Shown: positions 1 through 7,680 of the stretch, piece by piece
Layout of the letters: the number at the start of each line of letters is the position of its first letter
Position numbering within the stretch: the first letter of the stretch is position 1
From: Oscillospiraceae bacterium
Lineage (GTDB): Bacteria > Bacillota > Clostridia > Oscillospirales > Oscillospiraceae
Direction of reading: 5' to 3'
Length of the DNA stretch: 56,204 nucleotides
Assembly: GCA_022795735.1 (NCBI GenBank)
Contig: JAAWHG010000013.1
Coordinates: forward strand, 1 to 56,204
Translations under genes and position numbers: made by a program
Notes under the pieces: model-generated
The model's database searches: none
What the model was told of the DNA's origin: nothing
Seen by the model: only the letters and a program-made list of their open reading frames with translations

Positions 1-1
1 T

Positions 2-23
2 GGCGCCGGGACAGCGCCTTTTT
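2..23 (+). terminator. Terminator of an upstream gene
   Basis: A short GGCGC/GCGCC stem (2-6 with 14-18) is followed at once by five T. The left arm may continue beyond the window edge. It would end a plus-strand transcript entering from the left. Confidence 0.5.
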
Positions 24-234
24 CCGTCATATGTCCCAAAAATCCTCGGGAATCCACAAAGGATTCCCTGCGGCTTTTGTGCCATCTGCCGAAAAAATTT
101 GCCGCACCGGCATCCAAAACGATTTATCAAATAAGGCCTAATCTTCGCGGCAAGATTTTTCTCCAGGTCAGGAACAGAAAAAATACCGATTTAGTTGGAA
201 CAGGTCTGTTAAATTTGTTTGAGGAGTATGAATT
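24..234. other. Gene-free leader of dgt
   Basis: No gene is visible. There is a perfect 8-bp hairpin at 48-55/61-68 (GGGAATCC with GGATTCCC) and a weak AATCTT/AAGATT hairpin with a T-run near 141-159. No convincing -35/-10 pair was found for the downstream gene. The ribosome binding site GAGGAG lies at 221-226. Confidence 0.4.
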
Positions 235-1710
235 ATGAATTGGAATGATTTATTAAGTAAGGAACGGTTGGGCGATCCCATTGAAATACCCTATGGCGAT
301 AACAAGTATAAAATGAGTGAATTTGAAAAGGACTATTGGCGAATTATAGACTGCCCAGCTTTTCGCCGGTTACAGGATAAGACACAGGTCTTTCCGCTGG
401 ACCGAGGTGATTTTGTCCGCACGCGGCTGACGCATTCCCTAGAGGTTGCATCATTAGCCAAGCAGTTGGTTACAATGATTTATCGAAATATCAAGGATTC
501 CAATTCTGCCGCGTTTAGAGAAATCAAAGAGGCATATCCGTTTACCGCAGAAAACGCACAGTGTGCAGCGGATATTGCCGCATGTGCGGGACTGCTGCAT
601 GATATTGGGAATCCCCCTTTTGGCCACTTTGGCGAGGATGTTGTGCACGCTTGGTTTGAGAATAATCTGGATAAGTTGACCTATATAGACCAAAGCGGTA
701 AAGTCATTTCGTTAAAACAGAAAGAGCTGATTGCAGATCTGAAGCATTTTGAAGGCAACGCACAGGCGTTTCGTCTCTTGACGAAGCTCCATTCTGTTGA
801 CAGCGAATACGGTTTGAATCTTACCATAGCCGTGTTAAATACCCTGGTGAAGTATCCCACGGACTCCCAGCACATTGATGCAGATGCGGAAAATGTATGT
901 TTACATAAATTGGGGTATTACGAAGCGGATAAAGAGCTTTTTAGCAAGGTCGCTGAGCTTACGGGGACTTACTTTGACAACACGCACCATAGGCATCCCC
1001 TGACGTTTATCCTGGAAGCGGCTGACGATATTGCATATGCCACTGCGGATTTGGAAGACTCCTATAAGAAGGGACTTTTTACCATTGATGATTTTGTGGC
1101 CTTTTATCAAAAAAGATTAAGTGAAATCACAGATACAAGTCAGTATAAATACAGTAAAGAGCTCATTGATATGCTTGAAAAATATCGGGCGCCAGATGGG
1201 GAACGTGTCCCTTCCTCCGAGCTTCAGGCAATGCAAAGGTGGATCAACTATAGCAGGCATTGGCTTCTTTACTGCGCAGCTTATGGATTTAAGCACAATT
1301 ATAGAGATATTATGGAGGGAAATTTTTATAGTGAGATTATTTCCGATACATTTCACGAGGGAACGGTGTCCATTCTGAAGGATACGATGTGCCGGTTTAC
1401 CTTTTGTTCTTCAGAAATAGTTAAGCTAGAGCTGTCAGCCGAAGAAATTATAGAAAACCTCCTGAAGCGGTTTGTTCCAGCCGCAATCAATTGGGATGTA
1501 TCCAGCAAAGACCGAGACACCAAGTTGAAGTCGGACAAGAAGCTGATGTCCCTGGTCTCCGAGAATCATAAAGCGGCATACCACAGCTATAAAAAGTCGA
1601 ATAATGATGAATATAATTTATATCTCAGACTGTTATTGATTGCGGATTTCGTCAGTGGGATGACTGACACGTATGCGAAGACGTTATATCAAGAGTTAAA
1701 TGGAATTTAG
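235..1710 (+). CDS. dgt: dGTPase-like HD-domain triphosphohydrolase
   Basis: The 491-aa product looks like a deoxyguanosine triphosphate triphosphohydrolase, which hydrolyses dNTPs to the nucleoside plus tripolyphosphate in the cytoplasm. It has the N-terminal family motif RRLQDKTQVFPL, a first metal-ligand His in RLTHS (about residue 67), the HD pair in LLHDIGNPPFGHFG (His122, Asp123) and a later Asp in ADDIAYATADLED. The ATG at 235 is chosen because GAGGAG sits 8 nt upstream. An earlier ATG overlaps that site. The gene stands alone between two hairpin clusters. Its codons are visibly more AT-rich than those of its neighbours, which suggests a different history. The family is clear; the exact dNTP preference is not. 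Confidence 0.88.
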   Translation: MNWNDLLSKERLGDPIEIPYGDNKYKMSEFEKDYWRIIDCPAFRRLQDKTQVFPLDRGDFVRTRLTHSLEVASLAKQLVTMIYRNIKDSNSAAFREIKEAYPFTAENAQCAADIAACAGLLHDIGNPPFGHFGEDVVHAWFENNLDKLTYIDQSGKVISLKQKELIADLKHFEGNAQAFRLLTKLHSVDSEYGLNLTIAVLNTLVKYPTDSQHIDADAENVCLHKLGYYEADKELFSKVAELTGTYFDNTHHRHPLTFILEAADDIAYATADLEDSYKKGLFTIDDFVAFYQKRLSEITDTSQYKYSKELIDMLEKYRAPDGERVPSSELQAMQRWINYSRHWLLYCAAYGFKHNYRDIMEGNFYSEIISDTFHEGTVSILKDTMCRFTFCSSEIVKLELSAEEIIENLLKRFVPAAINWDVSSKDRDTKLKSDKKLMSLVSENHKAAYHSYKKSNNDEYNLYLRLLLIADFVSGMTDTYAKTLYQELNGI

Positions 1711-1842
1711 GGAAATCATGTATCCACTTCTATCTCGCCGGAAATGCCTAAGCATTAAAAAACAAATCAAGCTTGGTAACAGCGGCGTTAATTGGAGATA
1801 GTGATGGTGCCGCATACAGCAACAAAAAGCAGGGAAAAAGAT

Positions 1843-1874
1843 AGAGGCCTGAAAGCTTGCGATTTCAGGCCTCT
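1843..1874 (+). terminator. 12-bp hairpin after dgt
   Basis: AGAGGCCTGAAA (1843-1854) pairs perfectly with TTTCAGGCCTCT (1863-1874) around an 8-nt loop. It lies 130 bp after the dgt stop and could end transcripts from either side. No clear T-tract follows on the plus strand. Confidence 0.5.
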
Positions 1875-1890
1875 GTAATGATGCAAATTG

Positions 1891-1915
1891 AAAAAAGGAT
1901 GCGACGCACGCATCC
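1891..1915 (-). terminator. Intrinsic terminator of tRNA-Leu
   Basis: On the minus strand GGATGCG pairs with CGCATCC across a 5-nt loop (1897-1915) and is followed by six T (plus-strand A at 1891-1896). This is a textbook intrinsic terminator oriented to end the tRNA-Leu transcript. Confidence 0.7.
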
Positions 1916-1923
1916 GTCCCAAT

Positions 1924-2027
1924 CGGCCCCGAGTCCAGCGAAGCGAGTCGGGGCCGAAAGCGAAGAAATTCCCCGTCCGGCGAAGCTTTCCGCCAAAGGC
2001 GGGAAGCGTAGCGGTAAGGGGAATTTC
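1924..2027. repeat. Two nested long palindromes
   Basis: Between tRNA-Leu and its terminator lie two large inverted repeats. The first has arms CGGCCCCGA/TCGGGGCCG (1924-1932/1949-1957 approx.). The second has 10-bp outer arms GAAATTCCCC/GGGGAATTTC (1965-1974/2018-2027) with an inner near-perfect stem around AAA (GCTTTCCGCC/GGCGGGAAGC). Both contain a GCGAAGC-type core, which suggests members of a dispersed palindromic repeat family or a processing structure in the tRNA 3' trailer. Confidence 0.5.
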
Positions 2028-2032
2028 TGAGC

Positions 2033-2120
2033 TGGTGCGCGAGGGGGGACTTGAACCCCCACGTCCGTAATGGACACTAGAACCTGAATCTAGCGAGTCT
2101 ACCAATTCCACCACTCGCGC
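2033..2120 (-). tRNA. tRNA-Leu (CAG)
   Basis: Reading the minus strand, a 7-bp acceptor GCGCGAG/CTCGCGC (2114-2120 with 2037-2043) encloses a D-arm with GGTAGAC. The anticodon stem CTAGA/TCTAG carries the loop TTCAGGT with anticodon CAG. A long variable arm (GTGTCC...GGACGT), typical of class II leucine tRNA, follows, then a T-arm with GGTTCAAGTCC. The discriminator A and an encoded CCA (2033-2035) complete it. The strand, long variable arm and loop all agree. Confidence 0.95.
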
Positions 2121-2149
2121 ATATCGCAGGACAACCTGACGACTTCGAT

Positions 2150-2178
2150 ATAGTACCACAAAGCGACTGCAAAGTCAA
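2150..2178 (-). promoter_or_regulatory. Promoter of tRNA-Leu
   Basis: On the minus strand TTGACT (2173-2178) and TACTAT (2150-2155) are 17 bp apart, about 30 bp before the mature tRNA 5' end. Confidence 0.75.
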
Positions 2179-2288
2179 GGGGGAAATAAAATATTTTCCA
2201 CCCGGCGGGGTGGAATAGAACCGGGCGGCCTGCATTACAAAAACCGATGTTTTCACGCGCTCCCACGCCCGCCAGCCATCCAAGGCCG

Positions 2289-2326
2289 AAAAAACCGCCA
2301 CAGGGCCAAACAGGACCCTGCGGCGG
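2289..2326 (-). terminator. Terminator of polyferredoxin gene
   Basis: On the minus strand a GC-rich stem (CCGCCGCAGGGTCC with GGCCCTGTGGCGG, one or two mispairs) is followed by six T (2289-2294). It sits 20 bp after the polyferredoxin stop codon. Confidence 0.75.
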
Positions 2327-2345
2327 CACTTTCCGTCCGCCAGAT

Positions 2346-2729
2346 TTACTTCTCGACGACCTCAAGGATTTCCATCGGGCAGGCCTTGACGCAGATACCG
2401 CAGGCGATGCACTTGGAGGTGGGGCCTTGCTCTGTCTTGACCATGACGCCAAACGGGCAGGCTTCGACGCACTTGCCGCAGTTGGTGCAGAGCTTCTTGT
2501 CGATCTTGTAAATGCCTTTATCATTCTGGGAAATGGCCTTGGCCTCGCAGGCCTCGGCGCACTTGCCGCACTGTACGCAGGTCACCGGCTTGGCCGCGCC
2601 CTTTTTGTCGACAATCTGAATGCAGGATTTAGCGGGATCGAATTCCTTGTAGAAGGCGTTGGAGCAGGCCCGGACGCACTCCAGGCAAGCCATACAGGTC
2701 GAACCCTTTTTGACGGTCAGTTTTTTCAT
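2346..2729 (-). CDS. Polyferredoxin with four 4Fe-4S motifs
   Basis: A 127-aa soluble protein containing four Cys motifs of the CxxCxxCxxxC type in a row (CMACLECVRAC, CVQCGKCAEAC, CTNCGKCVEAC, CIACGICVKAC), enough for four [4Fe-4S] clusters. It resembles the small electron-transfer subunits of the HycB/DmsB/CooF kind, which pass electrons between ferredoxin and an oxidoreductase. No catalytic subunit is adjacent, so its partner is unknown. I start at the ATG at 2729 (MKKLTV) because AGGGG lies 10 nt upstream; in-frame starts further upstream lack a site. It has its own promoter and terminator, so it is monocistronic. Confidence 0.85.
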   Translation of the reverse strand: MKKLTVKKGSTCMACLECVRACSNAFYKEFDPAKSCIQIVDKKGAAKPVTCVQCGKCAEACEAKAISQNDKGIYKIDKKLCTNCGKCVEACPFGVMVKTEQGPTSKCIACGICVKACPMEILEVVEK

Positions 2730-2770
2730 ATGTAGCATACCCCTTTGCACGTTTTTTGTCCGCTGCCTCT

Positions 2771-2799
2771 ATTATATATGCAAAAGCGGTAAGAATCAA
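2771..2799 (-). promoter_or_regulatory. Promoter of polyferredoxin gene
   Basis: On the minus strand TTGATT (2794-2799) and a perfect TATAAT (2771-2776) are separated by 17 bp, about 40 bp upstream of the start codon. Confidence 0.75.
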
Positions 2800-2904
2800 T
2801 AACAAAAAAATTTTTTCCAGTTTTTTGTGCTAAAAAACGAACGAGAGCCCGGGTATTTTTCGTGATTTTATCCATACTACAGGCAGGTTCCCGCAGTATT
2901 TTAA

Positions 2905-4485
2905 TTAAAAGAGGAGGAAGTTTGCATGAAACGTTCTTTTGTGCTCATCACAGTATTGGTCCTGGCCGCAGCGCTGACGGCCTGTGCGGCCGAGGTCGGC
3001 CTGCGCGGCGACGGCGTGACGGGGACGACCGGCGGCGCCGTCGGCACCACCGTCACGGGCGACGGCTTCCGGGGCAATGTCTCCACCACCGGGGACGGTC
3101 GGGTCAACGGCACCAACAACACCCTCTACACCGGTTCCAATGCCGCCAACAATGGTACGGTCGGCACGACCGGTTCCAGGACCACCAACAACGGTACGAC
3201 CCGCACATCCGGATCCAGAACCACCACTAACGGTACGACCGGTATGACCGGTTCCAGAGCCACCAACAATGGCACAATCGGTACAACCGTCTCCAGAACA
3301 ACCAATGTTGGGACAACCGGCATGACCGGCTCCAACGCCGTAGGCACAGGAATGCAGGGCCACCAGTTTTTCTGCGGCGAGGTCGCGGTCCGGACGAAAG
3401 TCCAGTTCCATCAGGGTCAGATTGTCCGGCTTGCCGGGAAAGTGTCCCGCGTCCCGGAAGCCGTTCCTGCGATAGAGGGCGATGGCCTCTTCGTTGCGGG
3501 GGGAGACTAGGAGCTGCATCCGAGTTTTGCCCTGTTGGCGGAAGACGCTGACCGCCTGCCCCAGGAGCTGTGTACCTAAGCCGCGCCCACGGAATTCGGG
3601 CAGCAGATAGAGAAAAGAGATATGTCCCACATCCTGTTGGGTGTTGAGGTGGAGCAGTCCGGCGCGCTCCTCTTCCAGCATCACGTCGCACAGCGCGCCT
3701 GGGACACCGCCCGAGCCATCCAGGGCGTTTTGATAGAACGGACGGTCCGGCATGGGCTGGCCGTAAATGGCGCGCCAGGCGTCCGCACGGCAGGCGAGAT
3801 ACCAGTCTCTGCCCCCCGTCATAGGGCGGAACCAGAGATTGTAGTCCTTCCCGCCCCGCCACCAGTTCTGACGGGCCATGGTGGAGATTTCCTCGGTCAG
3901 GTGACCGTTGTCGTCGAGATAGACGGGGGTGAACTTCCCATTCTCAAATTCCAGCAGGGAGACCGCCGTGTTGTCGCTGTGCCCCAGGGAGTCTGGGAAG
4001 AGACGGTATTGCAGCGAGCGGATCACAGTGCCGTGTGAGAAGACAGCAATGGCCTGCCCCTCATGCCGCCGGACAATGTCCAGAATGGCCTGAAGGAAAC
4101 GGAACGAGTACTCTTGATAGGACTCCGCGCCCTCTATGCGCCAGCGGTCGGGATCGTCGTTAAAACGGCGGAGCTGTTCGGCGTCCTCCCGGTAGAGCCT
4201 GCCAAAGGGAACGTCCTCCCAGACGCCCAGATTGACCTCCCGGAGCCGTTTGTCCAGCCGCAGGGGCAGGGCCTTGGGAAGATAGACCGCCTGCGCGGTG
4301 GTGCGGGTACGAATGAGGTCGCTGGCGTAGCAGACGTCAATGCGTTCACTGCGGAAGCGTTCCCGCAGCGCGTCGGTCTGCCGCAGCCCATTGGGGGTGA
4401 GCAGGGAATCGTAGTGCCCGTGGATGCGCCGGTAGACGTTGCCCTCGGCCTCGGCGTGGCGTATGATAAAAAGCCTTGTTTTCAT
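2905..4485 (-). CDS. Histidine phosphatase-GNAT fusion with aberrant tail
   Basis: The N-terminal part (about 1-205) is a phosphoglycerate-mutase-type histidine phosphatase with the RHAEAEGN motif just after the start (His10) and the second His in FSHGTVIR. Residues about 215-375 form a GNAT acetyltransferase with the acetyl-CoA loop PEFRGRGLGTQLL and a C-terminal NEEAIALYRRNGF block. After the usual GNAT end (MELDFRPDR) the frame stays open for about 150 more residues of Gly-rich sequence that is antisense to the lipoprotein gene, so this tail is probably not native. I use ATG 4485, which has AGGTGA 6 nt upstream, rather than the TTG two codons earlier. The substrate of neither domain can be told from sequence. 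Confidence 0.72.
   Translation of the reverse strand: MKTRLFIIRHAEAEGNVYRRIHGHYDSLLTPNGLRQTDALRERFRSERIDVCYASDLIRTRTTAQAVYLPKALPLRLDKRLREVNLGVWEDVPFGRLYREDAEQLRRFNDDPDRWRIEGAESYQEYSFRFLQAILDIVRRHEGQAIAVFSHGTVIRSLQYRLFPDSLGHSDNTAVSLLEFENGKFTPVYLDDNGHLTEEISTMARQNWWRGGKDYNLWFRPMTGGRDWYLACRADAWRAIYGQPMPDRPFYQNALDGSGGVPGALCDVMLEEERAGLLHLNTQQDVGHISFLYLLPEFRGRGLGTQLLGQAVSVFRQQGKTRMQLLVSPRNEEAIALYRRNGFRDAGHFPGKPDNLTLMELDFRPDRDLAAEKLVALHSCAYGVGAGHAGCPNIGCSGDGCTDCAIVGGSGTGHTGRTVSGGSGSGCAGRTVVGGPGTGRADRTIVGGIGTGVEGVVGAVDPTVPGGGDIAPEAVARDGGADGAAGRPRHAVAAQADLGRTGRQRCGQDQYCDEHKRTFHANFLLF
2926..3510 (+). CDS. Repeat-bearing lipoprotein, 3' end abnormal
   Basis: The strong site AGAGGAGGAAG precedes ATG 2926. 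The N-terminus has a lysine/arginine start, a hydrophobic core and a lipobox LTAC with lipidated Cys20, so the product is a predicted membrane-anchored lipoprotein. Residues 21-68 are rich in Gly and Thr. Residues 69-133 are five 13-residue repeats of the pattern TGSRTTNNGTTGT. From about residue 141 to the end (194) the reading is simply the antisense of the opposing acetyltransferase gene and does not look like lipoprotein sequence. The natural stop therefore seems to have been lost, most simply by a deletion between two convergent genes. Function of the repeat domain is unknown. The N-terminal part is well supported; the C-terminal third is not. Confidence 0.65.
   Translation: MKRSFVLITVLVLAAALTACAAEVGLRGDGVTGTTGGAVGTTVTGDGFRGNVSTTGDGRVNGTNNTLYTGSNAANNGTVGTTGSRTTNNGTTRTSGSRTTTNGTTGMTGSRATNNGTIGTTVSRTTNVGTTGMTGSNAVGTGMQGHQFFCGEVAVRTKVQFHQGQIVRLAGKVSRVPEAVPAIEGDGLFVAGGD
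3130..3324 (+). repeat. Five 39-bp tandem repeats
   Basis: Five in-frame 39-bp units encode the 13-residue repeats of the lipoprotein (residues 69-133). Units are diverged at silent and replacement positions, so this is an old array rather than a recent slip. Confidence 0.7.
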
Positions 4486-4531
4486 TTCCAATCACCTGTA
4501 TTCTGCCCGAATCCTTTTTTCTTCTCTTCCC

Positions 4532-4560
4532 AGTATAGCATAAATCCCCGCCATTTTCCA
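4532..4560 (-). promoter_or_regulatory. Promoter of phosphatase-GNAT gene
   Basis: On the minus strand an extended -10, TGC-TATACT (TATACT at 4532-4537), has a weak TGGAAA (4555-4560) 17 bp upstream. It is about 45 bp before the start codon. Confidence 0.5.
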
Positions 4561-4681
4561 CCCCAAGGGAAAATTGCAAGGGTTGAGGCGGAGCGGACGG
4601 GGAAAGCTAAGGAAGCACCGATGGAAACGGCGCGCGCGATTGACACCGGTGTGTTCCCAAAGCTGGGAGGAGGGAAAAGAG

Positions 4682-4846
4682 ATGGAAATCAAGAGCTTTG
4701 CCACGACACTGGGCGTTGGCATGGTGGCTGGCGCGGCAACCATGCTGCTAATTCCCCGGCACTCGCAGGCCTACCGTACCGCCGACGAGGCGGCCCACGC
4801 CATCAAGAAGAGCGTGAAGCACAAGATAGACGACCTGATGGATTGA
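4682..4846 (+). CDS. Small YtxH-like membrane protein
   Basis: A 54-aa protein with one glycine/alanine-rich transmembrane segment at about residues 7-25 followed by a positively charged amphipathic tail (AIKKSVKHKIDDLMD). This layout resembles YtxH-type small envelope proteins, but the similarity is one of pattern only. ATG 4682 follows GGAGGAGG at 8 nt, a strong site, so translation is likely. A GC-rich 11-bp hairpin follows the stop. No function can be assigned. Confidence 0.7.
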   Translation: MEIKSFATTLGVGMVAGAATMLLIPRHSQAYRTADEAAHAIKKSVKHKIDDLMD

Positions 4847-4853
4847 CAGGCCG

Positions 4854-4888
4854 GGGCGCGCCGCAGCGTTACCGCGCGCGGCGCGCCC
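4854..4888 (+). terminator. GC-rich hairpin after small membrane protein
   Basis: GGGCGCGCCGC (4854-4864) pairs perfectly with GCGGCGCGCCC (4878-4888). No T-tract follows; it lies between convergent genes and may act in both directions. Confidence 0.45.
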
Positions 4889-4920
4889 TCCACGCCGTCA
4901 GAGCGCGCGGCCCTCAGCGC

Positions 4921-5388
4921 TTACTCGATGAGGCAGACCGCGTGGGCGGCAATGCCCTCCCCGCTGCCGGTGAAGCCCAGACGCTCTTCCGTCGTCGCCT
5001 TGACGCTGATCCGGCCCGGCTCCACGCCGAGGGCCTCCGCCAGGTTGACCGCCATGCGGGGGAGATAGGACGCCAGCTTGGGGGCCTGGGCCACGATGGT
5101 GGCGTCCACGTTGCCGGTTACATACCCGGCCCCGGCGAGGCGGCGGCCCGCCTCCCGGAGCAGGAGCAGACTGGAAATTCCCTCGTATTGGGGGTCGGTG
5201 TCGGGAAACAGTTTGCCGATATCCCCCAGCGCCGCCGCGCCCAGCAGGGCGTCGATGACGGCGTGGGTCAGCACGTCGGCGTCGGAGTGACCGAGCAGGC
5301 CTCTGTCCCATGGAATCTCCACCCCGCCCAGGATGAGTTTCCGGCCCGGGACCAGGCGGTGTACGTCATAGCCGTGACCGATTCTCAT
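4921..5388 (-). CDS. ispF: MECDP synthase
   Basis: 2-C-methyl-D-erythritol 2,4-cyclodiphosphate synthase, which cyclises CDP-ME-2-phosphate in the MEP isoprenoid pathway as a cytoplasmic trimer. The 155-aa length is typical. The zinc ligands appear in GYDVHRL (Asp8, His10) and in the [11 protein letters not shown] block (His near 42), and the C-terminal [15 protein letters not shown] is the family signature. Its ATG overlaps the ispD stop by 4 nt, so the two are translationally coupled and made as consecutive pathway steps. It is the last gene of murD-ispD-ispF. Confidence 0.97.
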   Translation of the reverse strand: MRIGHGYDVHRLVPGRKLILGGVEIPWDRGLLGHSDADVLTHAVIDALLGAAALGDIGKLFPDTDPQYEGISSLLLLREAGRRLAGAGYVTGNVDATIVAQAPKLASYLPRMAVNLAEALGVEPGRISVKATTEERLGFTGSGEGIAAHAVCLIE

Positions 5389-6113
5389 ACCTGCCTCTCT
5401 TCCCAGATGAGATTGGCGAGGGCGAGGTCGAGCGGAGTGGTGATTTTCACATTTTTCTCGCTGCCTTCGGTCAAATGGACCGCCATGCCGAGCCGCTCCG
5501 CCGCCGAACAGTCGTCGGTGAGGAGGATACCCTGCTCCAGGGCTTGAAAGAGCGCGCCCTCGATGAAATCCTTGTCAAAGACCTGGGGGGTCTGAATCCC
5601 AACCAGCTCTTCCCTTGGCGGGGTCTCCACGACCACCCCCTTGCCCACCCGCTTGATGGTGTCCTTGAGGGGGATGGCCGGGGCCGCCGCCCCGACCTGC
5701 GCCGCCTTGTGCACGGTGCGTTCAATGATCTCCCGGGTGACCAGCGGACGGGCTCCGTCGTGGATGGCGGCCAGACGGGCTTTTTTATTGGCGGACTCCA
5801 GGCCGGCGAGCACCGACTCGGCCCGGGTTTCGCCCCCGGCCACGATGGCGGACACCTTGTCCAGATCATTGGCCCGGCACAGGGCGTCCGCGCCGATGAT
5901 CCGCTCTTGCCGGACGACCACCACGATTTCGTCAATACACGGGCAATCCTGGAAGACCTGCAAGGTGCGCAGCAGCACCGGTTTTCCGCCCAGGGATGCC
6001 GACAGCTTATCGGTGCCGCCCATGCGGCTGGAGCTCCCGGCGGCCACGATGACCGCCGTGCAATAGGGACGTTTGGCCTTGACGAGGGCTCCCGCGAGTT
6101 TGCTTAAATTCAT
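5385..6113 (-). CDS. ispD: MEP cytidylyltransferase
   Basis: 2-C-methyl-D-erythritol 4-phosphate cytidylyltransferase, which makes CDP-ME from MEP and CTP. The nucleotide-binding loop [13 protein letters not shown] lies near residue 25 and is followed by the [11 protein letters not shown] strand. Later family blocks HDGARPLV and [11 protein letters not shown] are also present. At 242 aa it is slightly long because of a short N-terminal extension ([16 protein letters not shown]). It follows the murD stop by 3 nt and overlaps ispF by 4 nt. The pairing with murD links isoprenoid precursor supply and peptidoglycan precursor synthesis in one transcript. Confidence 0.96.
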   Translation of the reverse strand: MNLSKLAGALVKAKRPYCTAVIVAAGSSSRMGGTDKLSASLGGKPVLLRTLQVFQDCPCIDEIVVVVRQERIIGADALCRANDLDKVSAIVAGGETRAESVLAGLESANKKARLAAIHDGARPLVTREIIERTVHKAAQVGAAAPAIPLKDTIKRVGKGVVVETPPREELVGIQTPQVFDKDFIEGALFQALEQGILLTDDCSAAERLGMAVHLTEGSEKNVKITTPLDLALANLIWEERQV

Positions 6114-6116
6114 AGT

Positions 6117-7499
6117 TCACAGCTCCCATACGGCTTTTTTGAAGGCGTTGCCGCGCTCCATAAAGTTTTTAAAGTGATCGAAGGAGGCGCTGGCCGGGGA
6201 GAGCATCACGACGTCTCCCGGTCCGGCGAGGGACGCGGCGGTTTGGATGGCGGCGTAGAAGTCGGAAATCTCGATGATTTCGGGGCATCCCGCCCGATAG
6301 GCCGGGGCGGCCATGACCGCGTTTTTGATTTTTTCCGCCGTCGCGCCGGTGAGGACCAGGGCCTTGACGTGGTCCACAATTTCAGGGCCGAGGACGTCGT
6401 AGGGGATGTGTTTGTCGTAGCCCCCGGCTATGAGAATCAGCTTTTCGGAGAAGCTTTGCAACCCCGCAATGGTGCGGGAAGGACTGGAAGCGATAGAGTC
6501 ATTGTAGTAACGGACGCCCGCCTTTTCCCGCACCAGCTCAATCCGGTGCTCCACGCCGCCAAAGGACCCGGCTACCGCCCGCACCGCCTCGTCGGGGATC
6601 AGACCCTCGGTCGCGCAAATGGCGGCCATATAGTTTTCCACGTTGTGCAGGCCGGGCAGCAGGATGTCGCGCCGCGTGAGGAGCTTTTGCGGCTGGGGGC
6701 CGGCGCGGTATATGGTATCCCCCTCAAGATATACGCCGTTGGCGGGACGGGTGCGGCGGGAGAAGGCCAACACCCTGCCGCGCGCCCGTTGGGAAAAGGC
6801 GCGGGTGATTTCGTTGTCCGCGTTGAAGACGGCGACGCCGTCCGGCCCCTGGAAGCGGAAGACATTTTCCTTGGCCGCAACATACTCCGCCATGTCGCGG
6901 TGGACGTCCAGATGGTTGGGGGCGACGTTGGTGACCACCGCCACGCCGGGGCTCCGTCTCATGTCCAGGAGCTGGAAGGAGCTCAGCTCCACCACCGCCA
7001 CGTCGCTGGGCGACATTTCGCCGGCCAGGGGCAGAAGCGGCGTGCCAATGTTGCCGCCGAGCCAGACGGTTTTCCCCGCCCGCTTCAACAGCTCGGAGAT
7101 CAGCGTGGTGGTCGTGGTCTTGCCATCCGAACCGGTTACCGCGATAATGGGACAGGGGCAGACCTCGAAGAAGACCTCCATTTCGGAGGTCATGGCGGTT
7201 CCGGATTGCCGCAGGGCCTTCAGCTCGGGCAGGTCGGGATGCATGCCCGGCGTGCGGAAGGCGAGATCGCCGGAGAGGTCTTGCAGATAACGCTCTCCCA
7301 AACGCAGCGCCATGCCGCGCTGCTCCAACGCCAGGACTTCGGGGCTCTGCTGTTCTCTCGGGGCCCTGTCGCAGCCGGTGACCAACGCGCCGGCGCCCAG
7401 CAGCAGCTTCGCCAGGGGCCGGTTGCTGACGCCGAGGCCGAGCACCAGGACCCGCTTCCCGCGCAGGGAGGCGAAATAGCGTTCCATGTTTTCATTCAT
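6117..7499 (-). CDS. murD: UDP-MurNAc-alanine-D-glutamate ligase
   Basis: MurD adds D-glutamate to UDP-MurNAc-L-Ala in the cytoplasm using ATP. The 460-aa protein shows an N-terminal Rossmann-like UDP-binding segment (VLGLGVSNRPLAKLLL), the ATP loop VTGSDGKTTTTT, the central NVAPNHLDVHRDMAEY block and a C-terminal domain with LIAGGYDKH and SPASASFDHFKNFMERG. I start at ATG 7499 (MNENM) because GGGG lies 9 nt upstream; the in-frame ATG at 7508 would abut the site directly. It is the first gene of the murD-ispD-ispF operon. Confidence 0.96.
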   Translation of the reverse strand: MNENMERYFASLRGKRVLVLGLGVSNRPLAKLLLGAGALVTGCDRAPREQQSPEVLALEQRGMALRLGERYLQDLSGDLAFRTPGMHPDLPELKALRQSGTAMTSEMEVFFEVCPCPIIAVTGSDGKTTTTTLISELLKRAGKTVWLGGNIGTPLLPLAGEMSPSDVAVVELSSFQLLDMRRSPGVAVVTNVAPNHLDVHRDMAEYVAAKENVFRFQGPDGVAVFNADNEITRAFSQRARGRVLAFSRRTRPANGVYLEGDTIYRAGPQPQKLLTRRDILLPGLHNVENYMAAICATEGLIPDEAVRAVAGSFGGVEHRIELVREKAGVRYYNDSIASSPSRTIAGLQSFSEKLILIAGGYDKHIPYDVLGPEIVDHVKALVLTGATAEKIKNAVMAAPAYRAGCPEIIEISDFYAAIQTAASLAGPGDVVMLSPASASFDHFKNFMERGNAFKKAVWEL

Positions 7500-7593
7500 A
7501 GACAACATCCCCTATACACCAGTTACTTTGCGCGTTTCTCGTAACATTATCCTATCTTGCGGCCCGGAATTTCAGTCGCCTGGGAAGGATTCT

Positions 7594-7622
7594 ATTATAT
7601 CGTTCCCATCTGGTTTTTGCAA
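7594..7622 (-). promoter_or_regulatory. Promoter of murD-ispD-ispF
   Basis: On the minus strand TTGCAA (7617-7622) and TATAAT (7594-7599) are 17 bp apart. It lies back to back with the rnpB promoter, leaving about 95 nt of 5' leader before murD. Confidence 0.7.
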
Positions 7623-7645
7623 CTGTCATGTCTCTTGCAACCGGT

Positions 7646-7674
7646 TTGACAATTTCGAAAAAATCAAGTACAAT
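7646..7674 (+). promoter_or_regulatory. Promoter of rnpB
   Basis: Perfect TTGACA (7646-7651) and TACAAT (7669-7674) with a 17-bp spacer; the expected start falls at about 7681, exactly where the RNase P RNA P1 stem begins. Confidence 0.85.
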
Positions 7675-7680
7675 AATAGC

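Noticed and set aside
1924-2027. CRISPR-like array
   Set aside because: The repeats are inverted, only two are present and they are unequal, with no spacers of constant length.
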